Assembly: GCF_003576645.1 (NCBI RefSeq)
Contig: NC_044929.1
Span: 1,961,245 to 2,025,244, forward strand
Length of the DNA stretch: 64,000 bases
Source of the DNA: Ipomoea triloba
Taxonomy: Eukaryota; Streptophyta; Magnoliopsida; Solanales; Convolvulaceae
Reading direction: 5' to 3'
Shown: one piece after another, positions 13,058-25,944 of the stretch
Numbering within the stretch: the stretch's first letter is position 1
Layout of the letters: each line of letters begins with the position of its first letter
Position numbers and translations under genes: made by a program
The notes under the pieces: generated by a model
The model's database searches: none
What the model saw: the letters and a program-made list of their open reading frames with translations, nothing else
What the model was told of the DNA's origin: nothing

Positions 13058-16000
13058 ATGAGGCAAATCTTCACTTCAACCACAATAGGCAACAAGAGAA
13101 AACAGGCAGTCACAGATAAAGGTAATTCAAATTCGAACATTTCTCAATTAGGAGCCATAATGAAAAATTCATATCTCACTCTTCTATTTGTTGCTGATTT
13201 GCACATTGCTTTGCTATTCTGTTCAACACTTTCACTGTATGCATATTTGAAAATTTGTTCACTGCAAAAGTATTTGAAAATTTAGTCTCAGCTTTCATAT
13301 ACTATCGTGATTTTCTTATACATATTAAATTGATGAGCTTCGATGTCAAATGTTGCTTGCCTACTATAATAGAGAGCTCAGACGTAAATTTAGAATTAAA
13401 AAATGCTCGAAACTAACGATGTCATAAACAGAATACGAAAACCCTAATCTATATGAACCATACATCGAAAAATATACTATTCTTTTAAGCTAAGCATGAA
13501 ACATCAGATTTCGAGGTATAGTAGTACAAATCAACGAATTATACTGAGTCACAAGAGTAGGTTACCTTAGTTGTTTACAGGATGAGGGCCGATCTGCTTA
13601 AATCCATTGTTCATCACCAATTTCTACCTAAAATCAAACCTCGCAACACTATAAACGACCGATCTCTGTAATAGATCGGTCAATTTTAGCACATATGTAT
13701 GCTACAAATGATGGCAGCCGACGAGAGAAGAGCTGTCGCGGGAGAGAAGGGCTGTCGGGAGAGAGAAGAACGCAGTCCGAGTCTGGAAGACGAAGGGCCG
13801 GCTGGTAGTCTTTCGACAACGATTATATATCGTCTGTCTTTGGGCCGGGTTTTTGGCCCAATGTTTGGGTATAAATTTGGGTCATATGTTAGTTCATTTG
13901 TTTTGGTCGTAATTAGATGTTTTTGTACTTAGTATGGGCCTTTTGTATTCTTTTATTTCTTTTAGAAATGAATTTGAGCATACCTTAATAACGAACATGT
14001 ATTATAATCATTTTGTTTAGTTTAATTACAATATCATTATGTACATATATTGGAATGACTGTGTAACAGTGTAATTAATTTTTTGTTTTTTTTGTAGAAA
14101 ATGTTCAAGTTCTTGGGTTAAGTAATTCTACAACTCATTTCTCACAACAAGGTCAATATAGTAAGTCTCAAAGAAGATTGGTGCCACATGGATCTCCTCA
14201 AAATGATACACCGATGAGTACCCTAACAAACGGTAAACTAAATCACTTTTGTTCATTGATTGCGCTCAATTTTTGTTTTTCTTTTATATATAAAAAAAAC
14301 TATATAATCCTGGTAAGTCATAAACAAATGATGGATACGATCATTTTAGCCTAACTTTGTCTATAACATAACAAAATGAAGGAAGTATTATACGACCTTT
14401 GATGAGTTCTGAAAACGAGGACCCAAATGATTCCTGTATTACAATATCGGCGCTTTCCCGATTCTGTCAGCATTCTTCAACTCAAGGTGAACCCAGTTTA
14501 AATGGTAAAGTTTTCCATCTCATTCAATAATACATTATTTTTCCTTTTTATTTTTTAAAATTTCATACTCTGGTCTAATTAAATTGTTATTACATTTTGT
14601 AGAATTGAATTCATGTGTAACACAATTACACCGCGAACCTTTGAAGACGTTAACAAATGGTATTTTCCTTAACAACATTACATTTTATTTGAATAAATTC
14701 TACAACCTTTTTTAAGACAAATTTTTGTTTGATTGTATTTGAATTAAACTTCTTATAACATTATGTTCAGTACTAAAGAAATGCAATGCGAATAGGTACA
14801 ATTTCAACCAACAAGATAAGAACATCATTGCCGCGATCTTTTTGCACAAATGCAGAGGTTCTGTGTAGAGATTTGCTTACATCATTTGACAAAGAAGTTC
14901 AACCTCAACCTAACCAAACATTGACTCCAATAAATCACGGTATTATTTAATTCTTATTACTTAAGTTACCGTAATTGCACCCGTTTTATTTATTAATTGC
15001 ATGTAATTGTTTTAGATGAGTATTTGGATTTTGGTGATGCAATTCACACTTGTGAACATTGCGGAGCGATGTTTTGGATGGAAGAAAGACAAAACAAATG
15101 CGTAACGAGAGGTACTCCGAAGTTTTCTATTTGTTGCAATAACGGTAAGATCACCTTACCATCAATGTTGGTGCCTCCCAAAGGAATCCTTGATTTGTTT
15201 TTTGGATCTACTAACAAATCTAAGCAATTCCTTAACAACATAAGGACGTACAACAACATGTTTTGCTTCACATCGATGGGAGGAAGAATTGATAACAGTG
15301 TTAACTCTGGTGGTGCACCTCCTGTTTTTCGTATGAATGGACAAAACTTTCACTTGATGGGTAGTTTATTGCCTATGGAAGGGAAATCACCGCATTTTGC
15401 ACAGTTGTACATATATGACACTCATAACGAGATTAATAATCGTGTAAATGCTGTTAGGTAATAATTTTATGCTACGTACATTTTTTTGAGATTAACTATT
15501 TCTTTCATTAGCTTTGGTTTGACATTATGTTTTCTTAAAATGTAGGCCTGATGGTGAGAATAAGGATATTGATTCTGAAATAGTTAAGGATATAAAAAAT
15601 GACTTGGATAAACATAATGTGTTAGTCAAGTCATTCCGTATGGCCAGAGATGAGTTTGAGAAGAATCCATGTGCGGAGGTCAAAATAAAGTTACTTGGAA
15701 AGCGAAATAAGGATGCGAGGACATACAACTTACCGCAAGTTTCTGAAGTTGCTGCATTAGTTGTTGGAGACCTTGATACACATATGGGGCAGCGTGACAT
15801 AATGGTAGAAACTAAGGCTGGCACATTGCAAAGAATTTCTGAGTTAAATCCTTCATACTTACCTCTACAATACCCGTTGCTTTTCCCCTATGGTGAGGAC
15901 GGGTATAGGGAAGACATACCATTCTCTATTATCAAATGTAACGGTAGTGGTGGTCGGCAAAGAATTAGTCCAAGAGAATATTTCTGTTACCGTATGCAAA

Positions 16001-19000
16001 ACCGGCTAAATGAAATATCAACTTTGTTGGTCGCAAGGAGGTTATTTCAACAATTTCTGGTAGACAGTTACACAATGGTCGAGGCTGGAAGATTAATTTA
16101 TGTTAGAACACATCAAAAAAATTTGAGGTGTGAAACTTATAACTGTTTGACCGATGCTTTGACTAGAGGGGAAGTTGACCCAAACGCTCAAGGTAGAAGG
16201 ATCATATTACCGTCAAGTTTTGTTGGGGGTGCTCGGTATATGATACAGAATTACCAAGATGCTATGGCAATTTGCAAATGGATTGGTTACCCTAAATTAT
16301 TCATTACATTCACTTGCAATCCCAAGTGGCCTGAGATAGAAAGATTTCTAAAAGAGAAAAATTATAGAGCTGAAGATCGACCAGACATTATTTGTAGAGT
16401 TTTCAAAATGAAGTTGGACGCTTTGATTGCTGACTGTCGGAAGAATAAGTTGTTTGGATCTGTAAATGGAGGTACGTAGCATTTTGCTATTCAGTTTTTA
16501 ATTTATACTTTCGTTATTCATTTTCTAACGTGCTGTTTTGTGTTTACTATTGACAGTAATATATACCATTGAGTTTCAGAAGAGAGGTCTCCCTCATGCT
16601 CATATCTTATTGTTTCTTGAAAAGAAAAGGGAAGGTACAATCACCAGCAATTTGGACGCCATAATATCGGCTGAGATACCACATAAAGAGATGGATACTG
16701 AATACTACACTGCCGTAGAGGAGTTCATGATGCACGGACCTTGTGGAAAGGCACGACTGAATTCCCCGTGCATGTCTGGGAATGTTTGTACAAAGCATTT
16801 CCCCAAGAAATTTGTTGAGACTTCCACATTAGATGATGATGGATATCCTATCTACAGGCGTCGAGATACTGGTCGAATTGTAGTGAAAAACGGGATTCCT
16901 CTAGATAATAGATACGTTGTGCCTCACAACAGAGAGCTGTTATTGAAGTATAGGGCCCACATTAATGTGGAGTGGTGCAATCAGTTGCGGTCGATTAAGT
17001 ACCTTTTCAAATATATAAACAAAGGTCACGATCGTGTCACTGCAGAATTTTGCAAGTCAAACACAGACAAGGATAATGGTAAAGTGGTCGATGAAATCAA
17101 TATGTACTACGACTGTAGATACATTTCACCGTGTGAAGCGGCATGGAGATTGTTTGGGTTTGACATTCAATTGAGAGCTCCCCCAGTTGAACGTTTGAGC
17201 TTCCACCTTCCTGGCCAACAAAGTGTCATATTTGCAGATGATGATCCGGTTGAGAATGTTGTAAATAGGCCAACTATAGCCCATAGTATGTTCATGGAAT
17301 GGTTTGAAGCTAATAGAACCTACCCAGAAGCAAGAGAATTGACTTATGCTGAGATGCCTACTAGATTTGTGTGGAAGAAAGATATTAGGAAATGGACTCC
17401 ACGAAAAAGAGGATTTGCAATTGGTAGGGTTTTTTATGTTCCTCCTGGTACCGGAGACATATATTATCTTAGATGCCTATTGAATAAGGTGCGGGGGCCC
17501 ATGAGTTTTTTAGATTTAATGAAAGTAGATGGTGTGCAGTTTGGTTCCTTCAAAGATGCATGTTATGCTAGAGGGTTAATAGATGACGACAAAGAATACG
17601 TCGACGCTATTATAGAAGCGAGTGATTGGGCAACAGGATTTCATTTGAGACGACTGTTTGTAACTTTGCTAATGTCAAATTCTATTGCAAGACCTGATGC
17701 TGTTTGGGATGTTGTGTGGCACTTGCTATCTGAGGACGCTCAATTTCACATGCGAAGAAATTTGAACATGCCAGGTATTTACTTTGCCTCTAACATACTT
17801 TGGTTTCAATGTTGTATATACTTTTACTTTAAATAGAGATATGTCATTTGATATTTTTTTATATGTTATTGTTTTTGCAGAGTTGTTGTTGACTGAGGAA
17901 GAACAAAAGAATTTTACTTTATTGGAAATAGAAAGGATGCTATCACCCTTGGGAAAAAGTTTGAAAGATTTTCCTAATATGCCATTGGCGAGCGAAGAAT
18001 GTTACAACTTGGCATCAAACAAGTTCATACAGGAGGAGTTGTGTTACGATCGTGATGCTCAGAAAGTAGAGAATGAAGTTTTGGTTAGCCAACTTACTGA
18101 CGAACAAAGGACAATATACAATGAGGTCATTCAAAATGTTGACAACAACACTAGGGGTTTGTTCTTTGTATATGGCTATGGTGGAACAGGAAAGACATTT
18201 TTATGGAGAGCATTGTCTTCTTATTTAAGGGCCAACGGCGATATAGTTCTAAATGTTGCATCCAGCGGCATTGCATCACTTTTATTGCCCGGTGGGAGAA
18301 CTGCACATTCCAGGTTTGCTATACCCATATCTATTAATGAAGATTCAACCTGCAACATTAGTCAAGGAAGCCCTTTGGCGGAGCTTATTGTTTATTGCAA
18401 ATTGATTATATGGGACGAGGCTCCTATGATGCATAAGTACTGTTTTGAGGCCTTAGACAAGACAATGAGAGATTTGCTAAGATTCAAGAATGAAAACAGT
18501 TACGACATGCCTTTTGGGGGGAAAACAGTTGTTCTTGGTGGAGATTTCAGGCAAATCCTACCAGTTATTCCAAAGGGCACAAGACAAGATATAGTTGGGG
18601 CAACAATCAACTCTTCGTATTTATGGAGGTACTTTAAAGTTTTGAGGCTGACAAAAAATCTACGTCTAACAGCAATTCAAGCACCTGATGAACGACAACA
18701 AACTGAACAGTTTGCGAAGTGGATTGCTGATATTGGTGACGGAGTAAGTTCGGCATGCACTGATGAAGAAGATGATCTGATTATTCCTAATCACATATTG
18801 TTGCAGCATGTAGATAATCCTATTGCTGCAATTGTTGAAAGCACCTTTCCTAATTATGAAATTGCATGCACTGACTCTGAATTCCTACTTAGCCGTGCAA
18901 TTTTGGCTCCAACTTTGGATGTGGTAGATAACATCAACGATTATATGAATGAAATGAACAAGGGAGACTCGAAAACATATCTCAGTTGTGATACGGTATG

Positions 19001-19541
19001 CAAAGCAGACGATCCAGGAGATACGCTTGGAGATTTGCATACACCGGAGTTCCTCAATGGCTTACGGTGTTCTGGGATACCAAACCATTCTTTGACTATT
19101 AAAGTTGGATCACCTGTTATGCTTTTGAGGAATATTGATCACTCATTAGGACTCTGCAACGGTACTAGGTTAATTGTTACAAGGTTGGCTGATCACGTTT
19201 TGGAGGCGAAGATCATGTCTGGAACACATAAAGGAACGAAAGTTCTTATTCCTAGGATGTCGTTAACACCTTCTGACACCAGATTGCCATTCAAGTTCCA
19301 AAGAAAACAGTTTCCATTGATGCTATCATATGCCATGACAATCAATAAAAGTCAAGGTCAAACACTTTCGCATGTGGGTTTGTTTTTGAGAAAGCCCGTT
19401 TTTAATCATGGCCAATTGTATGTAGCAATCTCAAGAGTCAGTAATCCTATGGGATTAAAAATTTTGATTTGTGGGGAAAATCCTCAATCTGTAACTACAA
19501 CTAAAAATGTTGTTTACAAAGAAGTTTTCAATAATGTGTAA
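13058..19541 (+). CDS. Helitron Rep/PIF1-type helicase (RepHel)
   Basis: I model nine exons: 13058-13121, 14098-14232, 14382-14504, 14603-14659, 14796-14939, 15016-15457, 15546-16471, 16557-17774 and 17881-19541. Their sum is 4770 bases, about 1589 residues, with all junctions in phase. The Helitron-like N-terminal and Rep domain carries the HUH motif GLPHAHILLFL near residue 644 and a YLFKYINKGHD segment near residue 780 with the two tyrosines expected for strand transfer. A PIF1-family helicase occupies the last ~500 residues, with Walker A GYGGTGKT near 1135, Walker B LIIWDEAPM, GGDFRQILPV, and a C-terminal AMTINKSQGQT plus YVAISRV. A Cys/His cluster (CEHCGAMFW) precedes Rep. The small 5' exons and the start codon are the least certain part; the 0.98-kb first intron is long. 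Confidence 0.9.
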
Positions 19542-19638
19542 TAATATTCAACTTCCCCACTGTTTCTCATTATTTCATTCAATTTCTCTTCGACTAAAAC
19601 CTTAACACTATTTATAATATCAACTATACATCTCTTGG

Positions 19639-19666
19639 CCGTGCATCGCACGGGTGCAATTACTAG
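19639..19666 (+). other. Helitron 3' hairpin and CTAG end
   Basis: A six-base-pair stem CCGTGC/GCACGG with loop ATC is followed by GTGCAATTA and the terminal CTAG. The next base, T19667, belongs to the interrupted NLR exon. Confidence 0.9.
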
Positions 19667-22475
19667 TACACCAAATGGCAATTGCAAAGGATACCCTTCC
19701 ATCCATGAACAAATAGCAAGAGTTTGCAAATTCTGAAGCTTAAACAAGCGAAACTTGTAAAGAGAGCCTATAGTGTTTAAAGCCAAGTATCTCAAATGAA
19801 TCAAATCCGCTATCCCACTAGGCATGTTGTGGGAGTATTTAACTAAAGATAAATCCAATACTCTTAACAATTTCAAATGTGGGTACACCAACCTACATTT
19901 TGAAATGTATAAATCATTATTACCTGAGTATATAATGGAACGGATTTTATGGAAGGTGTAATTCTCATAACTTGCTCGAGTGATGGGCCAATTTCTTGAC
20001 TGAAAGCTTATCCAACGACAGGCTTCTTGAGCATGATTTTCATTGATGACCGACAAGAAGTTCTCCTTTTTAGCTTCTCTCATGCAAAACTCATGCAACC
20101 GATCATGAACCTTACACGACTTGATTTTCCCATCAATACTTAATTCATTAGCTTGAACGAGACTTCTATTAATAAGATCATGCAAGTAGCTCTCTGCCAG
20201 TTTCTCCATACTCTTATACTTCTTCTTCGACTTTAGAAATCCCTCTGCAACCCATAAGCTTATCAACTTCTTAACAGGTATATCACTGTCTTCGCGAAAG
20301 ACTCCAAAATAAAGAAGACAAGCTTTCAAGTGAGTTGGCAAATAGTTGTAACTTAATGAGAGTATTCTTGAAATTCTATTGTCAGCACTATCCATTGCAT
20401 ACAAACTTTCTGCAACATCTCTCCATATTTCTATTGACCCTTTCACAGTAGCTAAAAGCCCAGCCATGGCAACAATTGCTAGAGGTAATCCATAGCAACC
20501 ATCAATGATTCTCTTCCCAAGTGACTTGTATTCTTGAGGAACAGATTGTTTTAGCCCAAAAACCTTCCTGGAAAATAATTTCCAGCTATCATCTTGAGTT
20601 TGGACTTTCATGGCATGAATATACCCACTTGTGTATACAGCAACCTCAGTGAACCTAGTGGTTAATAGGATTCGACTTCCATTAGAATTATCGGGGAAAC
20701 ATCCTCGGATAGCATCCCAGGCTGCAGTGGTCCATACGTCGTCTAAGACAATTAAATACCTGTGACCCATCAAACTTTTGCGTAATTGCCCTGCTAGCTG
20801 TGCCTCGTCTTTGTTAGAGATTTCACTAGTCATCGGCACAATACAACCCAAAAGGCAAACGAGCATCTCTTTTACATTATGCTCTTTAGACACAACAGTC
20901 CATGCTCGAATGCGAAAGTAGGAGGAAACGGATGGGTAGGTGTAGACCATGTTGGCTAACGTTGTTTTCCCGATGCCTCCCAGTCCCACGAGTGTGAGAA
21001 CATCCCGTTTCACACTCGGGAGACGAATCAGCCTGTAAGTGATCTTCTTTATGTCTTTGCTGAATCCCACAATCCCTGAATTCTCGGGCTCTAATGTATT
21101 ATTGCCTGTAATACTGCCTACTGAACCAGTAAGGTAAGTCTGTGCAGAACTCTCTGGTGATGAACCAATAACAAGTGAATTGGTATTTTTTTTCTCCATC
21201 AAGATCTTCACTTCAATACCCTCAAAGTCTTTTACTACTTGCTGCAAGGTTTGATGGAGTTTTTGACAAGCTGAAACTACACAGTCTCCCCTGTTAGCCA
21301 CCACATAAACCTCTCCAAGCTCAGATTCCACTTTGCTTTCTGCTTCAATAGCCACATCTAAGATCTCTGCCTCCAAACTTTCCCTATTAGCTTCCGAATT
21401 GTAGGTTTTCGCCCCGAATTCCTCCAGAAAGGCTTGCAGAAAACAGAGCTTTTTGGACAGAGACACAACCATTTCTCTGCTGTAAAGAACCAGAGAAGAA
21501 TTGGGTTGCAAAAGCTGTTTCTCTACTATTTCTAGCAGAGAGGTGACCACAGCAAAAGCCATGGAAGAACTCTTAGAATAGGTAGAGTTGTTTGTCTCAA
21601 TTATCATTGAGATGGAAATCTGGAATGGGAAAGTATAAAAGTTTTGGGTTATAAGTTACAACAGAGAATGTGTGGTGTGTGATCTTTAAAATCTGCTGAA
21701 TTATTGATGGTAGAAAAAGCAATCAATTCATTTTGCAGAGTAGAATTGGTAAGGAGTTAATATCATATGGGATCTTCCAAGTATAGTGATTTTGGCACGT
21801 CTAGTCCTAAACTTTCAAATTGACTGTGATCTTTTGATTTTAAGTTATTGTCATGTGTGGTCAAGTTACCCATCCAGGACCCTTTAACTATCAAATTTTA
21901 ACCACTAGGAGGACTAGTGCTGGTTAAATTTTAAAAGTTGAAGGACCTAAATGGTAACAATTTAAAAGTCGAAAGAACATGGATGGTTAATTTAAAAGTT
22001 TAGAACTAAACATGGTAAAACTAGTATAGTGGGAGGGGCCCAGATTGTATTAACTCAATTGGTGTTTTCTTTTCTCTTGGAAATGGTCAAATGAGCCATT
22101 TCTTTTTTTTTTTTTTTTGGTAAAAAATGAGCCAATTTTTAAATCTTTAGGATTGGTCTATAAAATGTTAGCTATATAATATACCAACTTGCAGCAGAAA
22201 CACAATAAAGAGACCAATAGATAGATAAAAAACAAAACTTTTCTTGGGTATTGTTATAAAATAAAAATAGTTGATATTAATTTGTCAACTTTAAAAGGTT
22301 TTGATATAATTGTTATTCATAATGGGTATAATTGTTAGTAGGAAGAATTGTAATTTTTGCCCTTCCATAGTATGTCAATTATCAATGTCACTTCTGAATA
22401 TTAGTGATGTAAATATTGCCCCTCAAGGGTCAAGAGTGTCATTTTTCATGTTTAATTCATACATGATAAACATGT

Positions 22476-22765
22476 AGGCCCTGTTTGGTAAATGACTGTT
22501 GGCTGATTGGGTTGGCTATTTGGGTTAGAAGGTATGATTTGTTGATAATATTAGCTGATTGTAGAAAGTTGTTTGATAAATTAGCTATTAGCTGATAGCT
22601 GTTTGGTATAATTTATTTTCTCAAAAAGCTAATTGAAAAGGCTACTTTGAGTAGCCTTTTGAGTTTTAGCATTTTGGAGTTACAAAAAGTTTATTAATCA
22701 AACAACTAATAGTGGTCAAATAAGCCAAAATTGGCTGATAGGCTGATAATTTACCAAACAGGACC
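22476..22765. mobile_element. GGCCCTGTTTGGTAAAT-type MITE
   Basis: Terminal inverted repeats read GGCCCTGTTTGGTAAAT on the left and ATTTACCAAACAGGACC on the right, flanked by a 3-bp GTA on both sides. The interior is AT-rich with inverted-repeat arms. The same family occurs at 26362-26886 (interrupted by the N gap) and at 55636-55951. The 3-bp duplication favours PIF/Harbinger-type transposition. Confidence 0.75.
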
Positions 22766-23404
22766 GTAATTAAAATGCAATAAACATAAATTATTTAGAT
22801 GAAAATAAATAAACTTTCCTAAAATTTTATATTAATGAGTATTCACTTCAAACAAGATAATTGTTCCGTACAAGCTTTGAAAACAAGACGATAAGAAATG
22901 TTTGGTGTTCAAATTTGAAGTAGTCATGCATGATATAATATATGCTAAATTGCCAATTTTCTATCTGAATTTGTTGACTTTTCTTGTTTGGCTTTAAGCC
23001 TTTCTTTTATGTACTTTATGTCACCTTCAATTAGTTGTTGTAACAACCACTTTTGGACAGGAAAATATAGTCTTTGAGACAACACAATTCAATATTATTT
23101 TTAATTAAGTTTAATTTTTATTATTCAATTTATTAGTTCTTCTTTTATATTGGTCTGTTCTTTAAATGAGGTAATCTGAACTATGATAAGCATCCGATTC
23201 GATTTGAAAGAAGAGTTCATCTCAAAATACTAGTTCAATTACTCAAATAGTAATCTTGAACTTTCATCTTACCTAAGTCATGAAGAAGGAAGGCCATCCA
23301 AAAGCTTTGAAGAAGCAGATTAAAGTGTGTTGAACTTAGGCTTTAATTTGAAGAAGAAAGTGACTGAAGAGTTCAAGCAAGCCATGGTATCTATACAGTA
23401 TACC

Positions 23405-23515
23405 TATGGAATATAATATCTACAACAGAGATGGTGTGATGTATGTGTTATCTTTAAAATCTGCTGATTAGTTGATGGTAGAAAAATCAACCAATTCATT
23501 TTGTAGAGTAGAATT
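23405..23515. repeat. duplicate of the NLR 5' flank
   Basis: The text ATCTTTAAAATCTGCTGA...TTGATGGTAGAAAAA...AATTCATTTTG(T/C)AGAGTAGAATT matches 21665-21755 just upstream of the NLR gene. No NLR coding sequence follows this second copy in the window. Confidence 0.7.
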
Positions 23516-24099
23516 ATTGATAATTATACTTAAAGTGGGCAGATTTTTTGTGCGCACTAGCATTTGACCTTGTCTGCTGGGCTATTGAATTACTGTGATT
23601 TACCTCTTCCTACATGCTTTGTTGAGTCGGGACGTGTGGAACACTTAGGGTTGAGGATAATTAGATTAATGTTTTCTCTTCTATTGTACATGGTCAAAGC
23701 AACCAAAAGTCATTTGTAATCTTTAGTATTGGTCTAAAATATAAAATAATAGACATATTTCAATATAATAATTGAATTGTTATTTTTAAAAATAAATTTA
23801 GTAGTTTTGATATAAAAATAGTAAAACGCAAAGTTATAAAACTTTTATAAATAACTACATCCTATTATATATATATATATATACACATACACATGGTGAG
23901 TTGGGTGAGATTCTAGGTGGATTTTGTACATAAACTAGAATTCAATACGACCCACCACGGGTTAACTTTTTAAGACCTACCTGACCTACTACCCACTATC
24001 ACCCAAAAAACAAGACCCATGCAAGGCTGATTTAGGTGGATATTTGTGGGGCAGATTAAAATTGCCATCCCTAATTATATTATATGTGGATCAAAGGCT

Positions 24100-24330
24100 A
24101 TTTTCGAGGTGTCCAAATTACTATTTAAGGGAGCTGCGTAAGATCATTACAATTGAAGTTTTCCAAGAGCTTATTACATAAACAATTCGACAAAGTTACG
24201 TAACAAAATGTCATACAATTAAGGATGATAAAGGAGTACTATCCAGAGAAGCTACTCCAATCAAATTTACAAGTACAAAAGGTGTTAGATATCCGGAGAC
24301 TACTGTAAGCGTTTAATATAATTGTTATTC
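24100..24330. repeat. peptide-array downstream block, copy 1
   Basis: Contains ATTACAATTGAAGTTTTCCA and AGAGCTTATTACATA. A clearly homologous block is at about 51945-52145. Each lies on the 3' side of a peptide gene (A and E respectively), so the block was carried along with the gene duplication. Confidence 0.7.
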
Positions 24331-24834
24331 ATAGAATCATAATAATAGGAATAACTGCCGCAAATTAAATACAAATGTTTGAGTTTTTTTCCTTAAGTTT
24401 TAAAAGTTTGAAAATAATTGTTACAACGCATAAGTATTTGAGTTTTTTTGGCCAATAAACTTAAATATTTAATTGAAAAAGAAAACATTTTGACCTTTAA
24501 ATTATAATAATATGGCTTTTTTTTTCCCCTCAATAAGAAGCATATATGCCACATGTTCCTCCTTAACTATCCTATAAAATAACTATATCCAACACGGAAC
24601 ATAACTCTTAAATAATCATATTTAAAACTTTAAAAAAAAAGAACAAAGATTCAAAAAGAAAAGAAAAGAAAAGAAAAAAGTATACTTAAAACATTGATGT
24701 ATCAAATCACAATTCAAAATAGCAAACAAATTAATACTGATACAAATTAAAACGCAAAATAAACAACATTTTCATATAATTATAAACTTTTATGCAATTA
24801 ATTTTATTCTTCACCCTTCTGCATGGACTGACAG

Positions 24835-24835
<1 letters not shown>

Positions 24836-24902
<67 letters not shown>
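24836..24902. repeat. (AT)n microsatellite beside exon 3 of gene A
   Basis: A pure AT run of about 66 bases starting roughly 40 bases beyond the stop codon of peptide gene A, so it probably lies in its 3' untranslated region. Gene B has a similar tract in the same place. Confidence 0.9.
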
Positions 24903-24905
<3 letters not shown>

Positions 24906-24942
24906 TCCTTCTTCTGGCTGTGTGCTACAATTGTGGCGGCGC

Positions 24943-25865
24943 TCAAGTTCTTCTGCAACCTGGAGCTGCAAACACCATTAGTATGATAAGAGAATTAGAA
25001 ATTACAGTTTTCAAAAAAAAAAAAAACAAAAGAAATTACAAATATATTCAATAGTATTATGTAGTGAAAGCTCTGTCTCTCTTCAATTCTCACAGGCCAG
25101 GTATTTGGAGTCACAAAAATTTGATCCATGGCCGTTTTGCTAATCATTATATTCTGATGTAGCTAGCTAGGGCTCTTCCAAATTAAAAGCTTGTACGTAT
25201 ATACTACTAAAATGACAAATATTATATTACATGCATGCATGGAAGACTTCTACCCCAAATTCCTTCTTAGGCTTGTGAAGACTCTTTCAAGAATTTAAAT
25301 TCCTTGCTTTTGGAAAAACGGCAGATAACTACATTTACACCACTAATAATTTAAGAGAAGGTCACTATATGTCACGTTTTAAAAGTTGAGGGACAACATC
25401 TTAGTATTGTCAAAGCGGACCGACATGCCCCATTAGGCCCGCCCCACCGGTGGCCTAATTTTTGGCGGGCTTTTGCAGGTCGGCCCGTTAAGCCTGTAAG
25501 TTAGGATTCATGTAACCCTAGCCCGCCCCATGCGGGTTGGCGAGCCCGACCCGCGGACTTTTGTTGTTGTTGTTTTAATTTTTAAATTTTTTTATTTATA
25601 CTGTACTATGTACACATTGATCAAGACCCCAAGTGAGAACGTGAGGACAAATCTAAACCATTGATCTGCAAGATCTGACGGATGAGAAATCAAGTAAAAA
25701 AATGAGCGGGGTCATTTTCATAAATATTATAAACTTTTAAAATGAGCGGGGTCAGTTTCATAAATATTACAAAATTTTGTTTATTTCAACCGTTAGATCT
25801 ACTAGATCAATGGTTTGGATTTGTCCTTACGTTCTCACCTGGGACATGGTTCTCACCTGATTAAG

Positions 25866-25902
<37 letters not shown>

Positions 25903-25906
25903 TGAC

Positions 25907-25944
<38 letters not shown>

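Larger units (their letters stand above)
8159..19666 (+). mobile_element. autonomous Helitron, 11.5 kb, apparently intact
   Basis: The element begins TCTACTCTATAATAAAG, a typical plant Helitron 5' end. It ends with a GC-rich hairpin (CCGTGC-ATC-GCACGG at 19639-19653) followed ten bases later by CTAG. It sits between host A (8158) and T (19667) with no target-site duplication, as expected for Helitrons. It carries an RPA1-like gene (8637-10815) and a Rep/helicase gene (13058-19541), both on the + strand and free of internal stops across inferred splice junctions. The host DNA on both sides is the LRR exon of an NLR gene on the opposite strand. Intact genes and exact ends point to a recent insertion. 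Confidence 0.93.
7397..21562 (-). pseudogene. R1-type CC-NB-ARC-LRR resistance gene split by a Helitron
   Basis: The 5' part (21562-19667) encodes the N-terminal coiled-coil region, then NB-ARC and the first LRRs. The P-loop is GLGGIGKTTLANMVY, kinase-2 is LIVLDDVW, RNBS-B is GSRILLTTR, the GLPLA region is GCYGLPLAIVAMAG, and the MHD-equivalent is VHDRLHEFC. The LRR region resumes at 8158 on the other side of the Helitron in exactly the same frame (1896 bases, 632 codons, precede the junction) and reads to a TAA at 7756-7754. Homologous LRR coding continues after that stop to about 7457 (for example VEHFPALELLILRHCWDLKR). I start at the internal Met at 21562 (MAFAVV...), the usual start of R1-like proteins; an upstream in-frame ATG at 21607 is also possible. 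Both the 11.5-kb insertion and the TAA would truncate the product. A shortened CC-NB-ARC protein of about 630-700 residues could still be made. Confidence 0.88.
21608..24942. other. intergenic DNA between the NLR and peptide gene A
   Basis: Holds the presumed NLR promoter, a PIF/Harbinger-like MITE (22476-22765), a partial second copy of the NLR 5' flank at about 23405-23515, and a 3'-flank block (24100-24330) that recurs near 51945-52145. No gene is supported here. Confidence 0.55.

Noticed and set aside
13699..13932. Open frame with Arg/Glu-rich start inside the Helitron
   Set aside because: It lies in the modelled first intron of RepHel, has no in-phase connection to the next exon, and ends without a domain.
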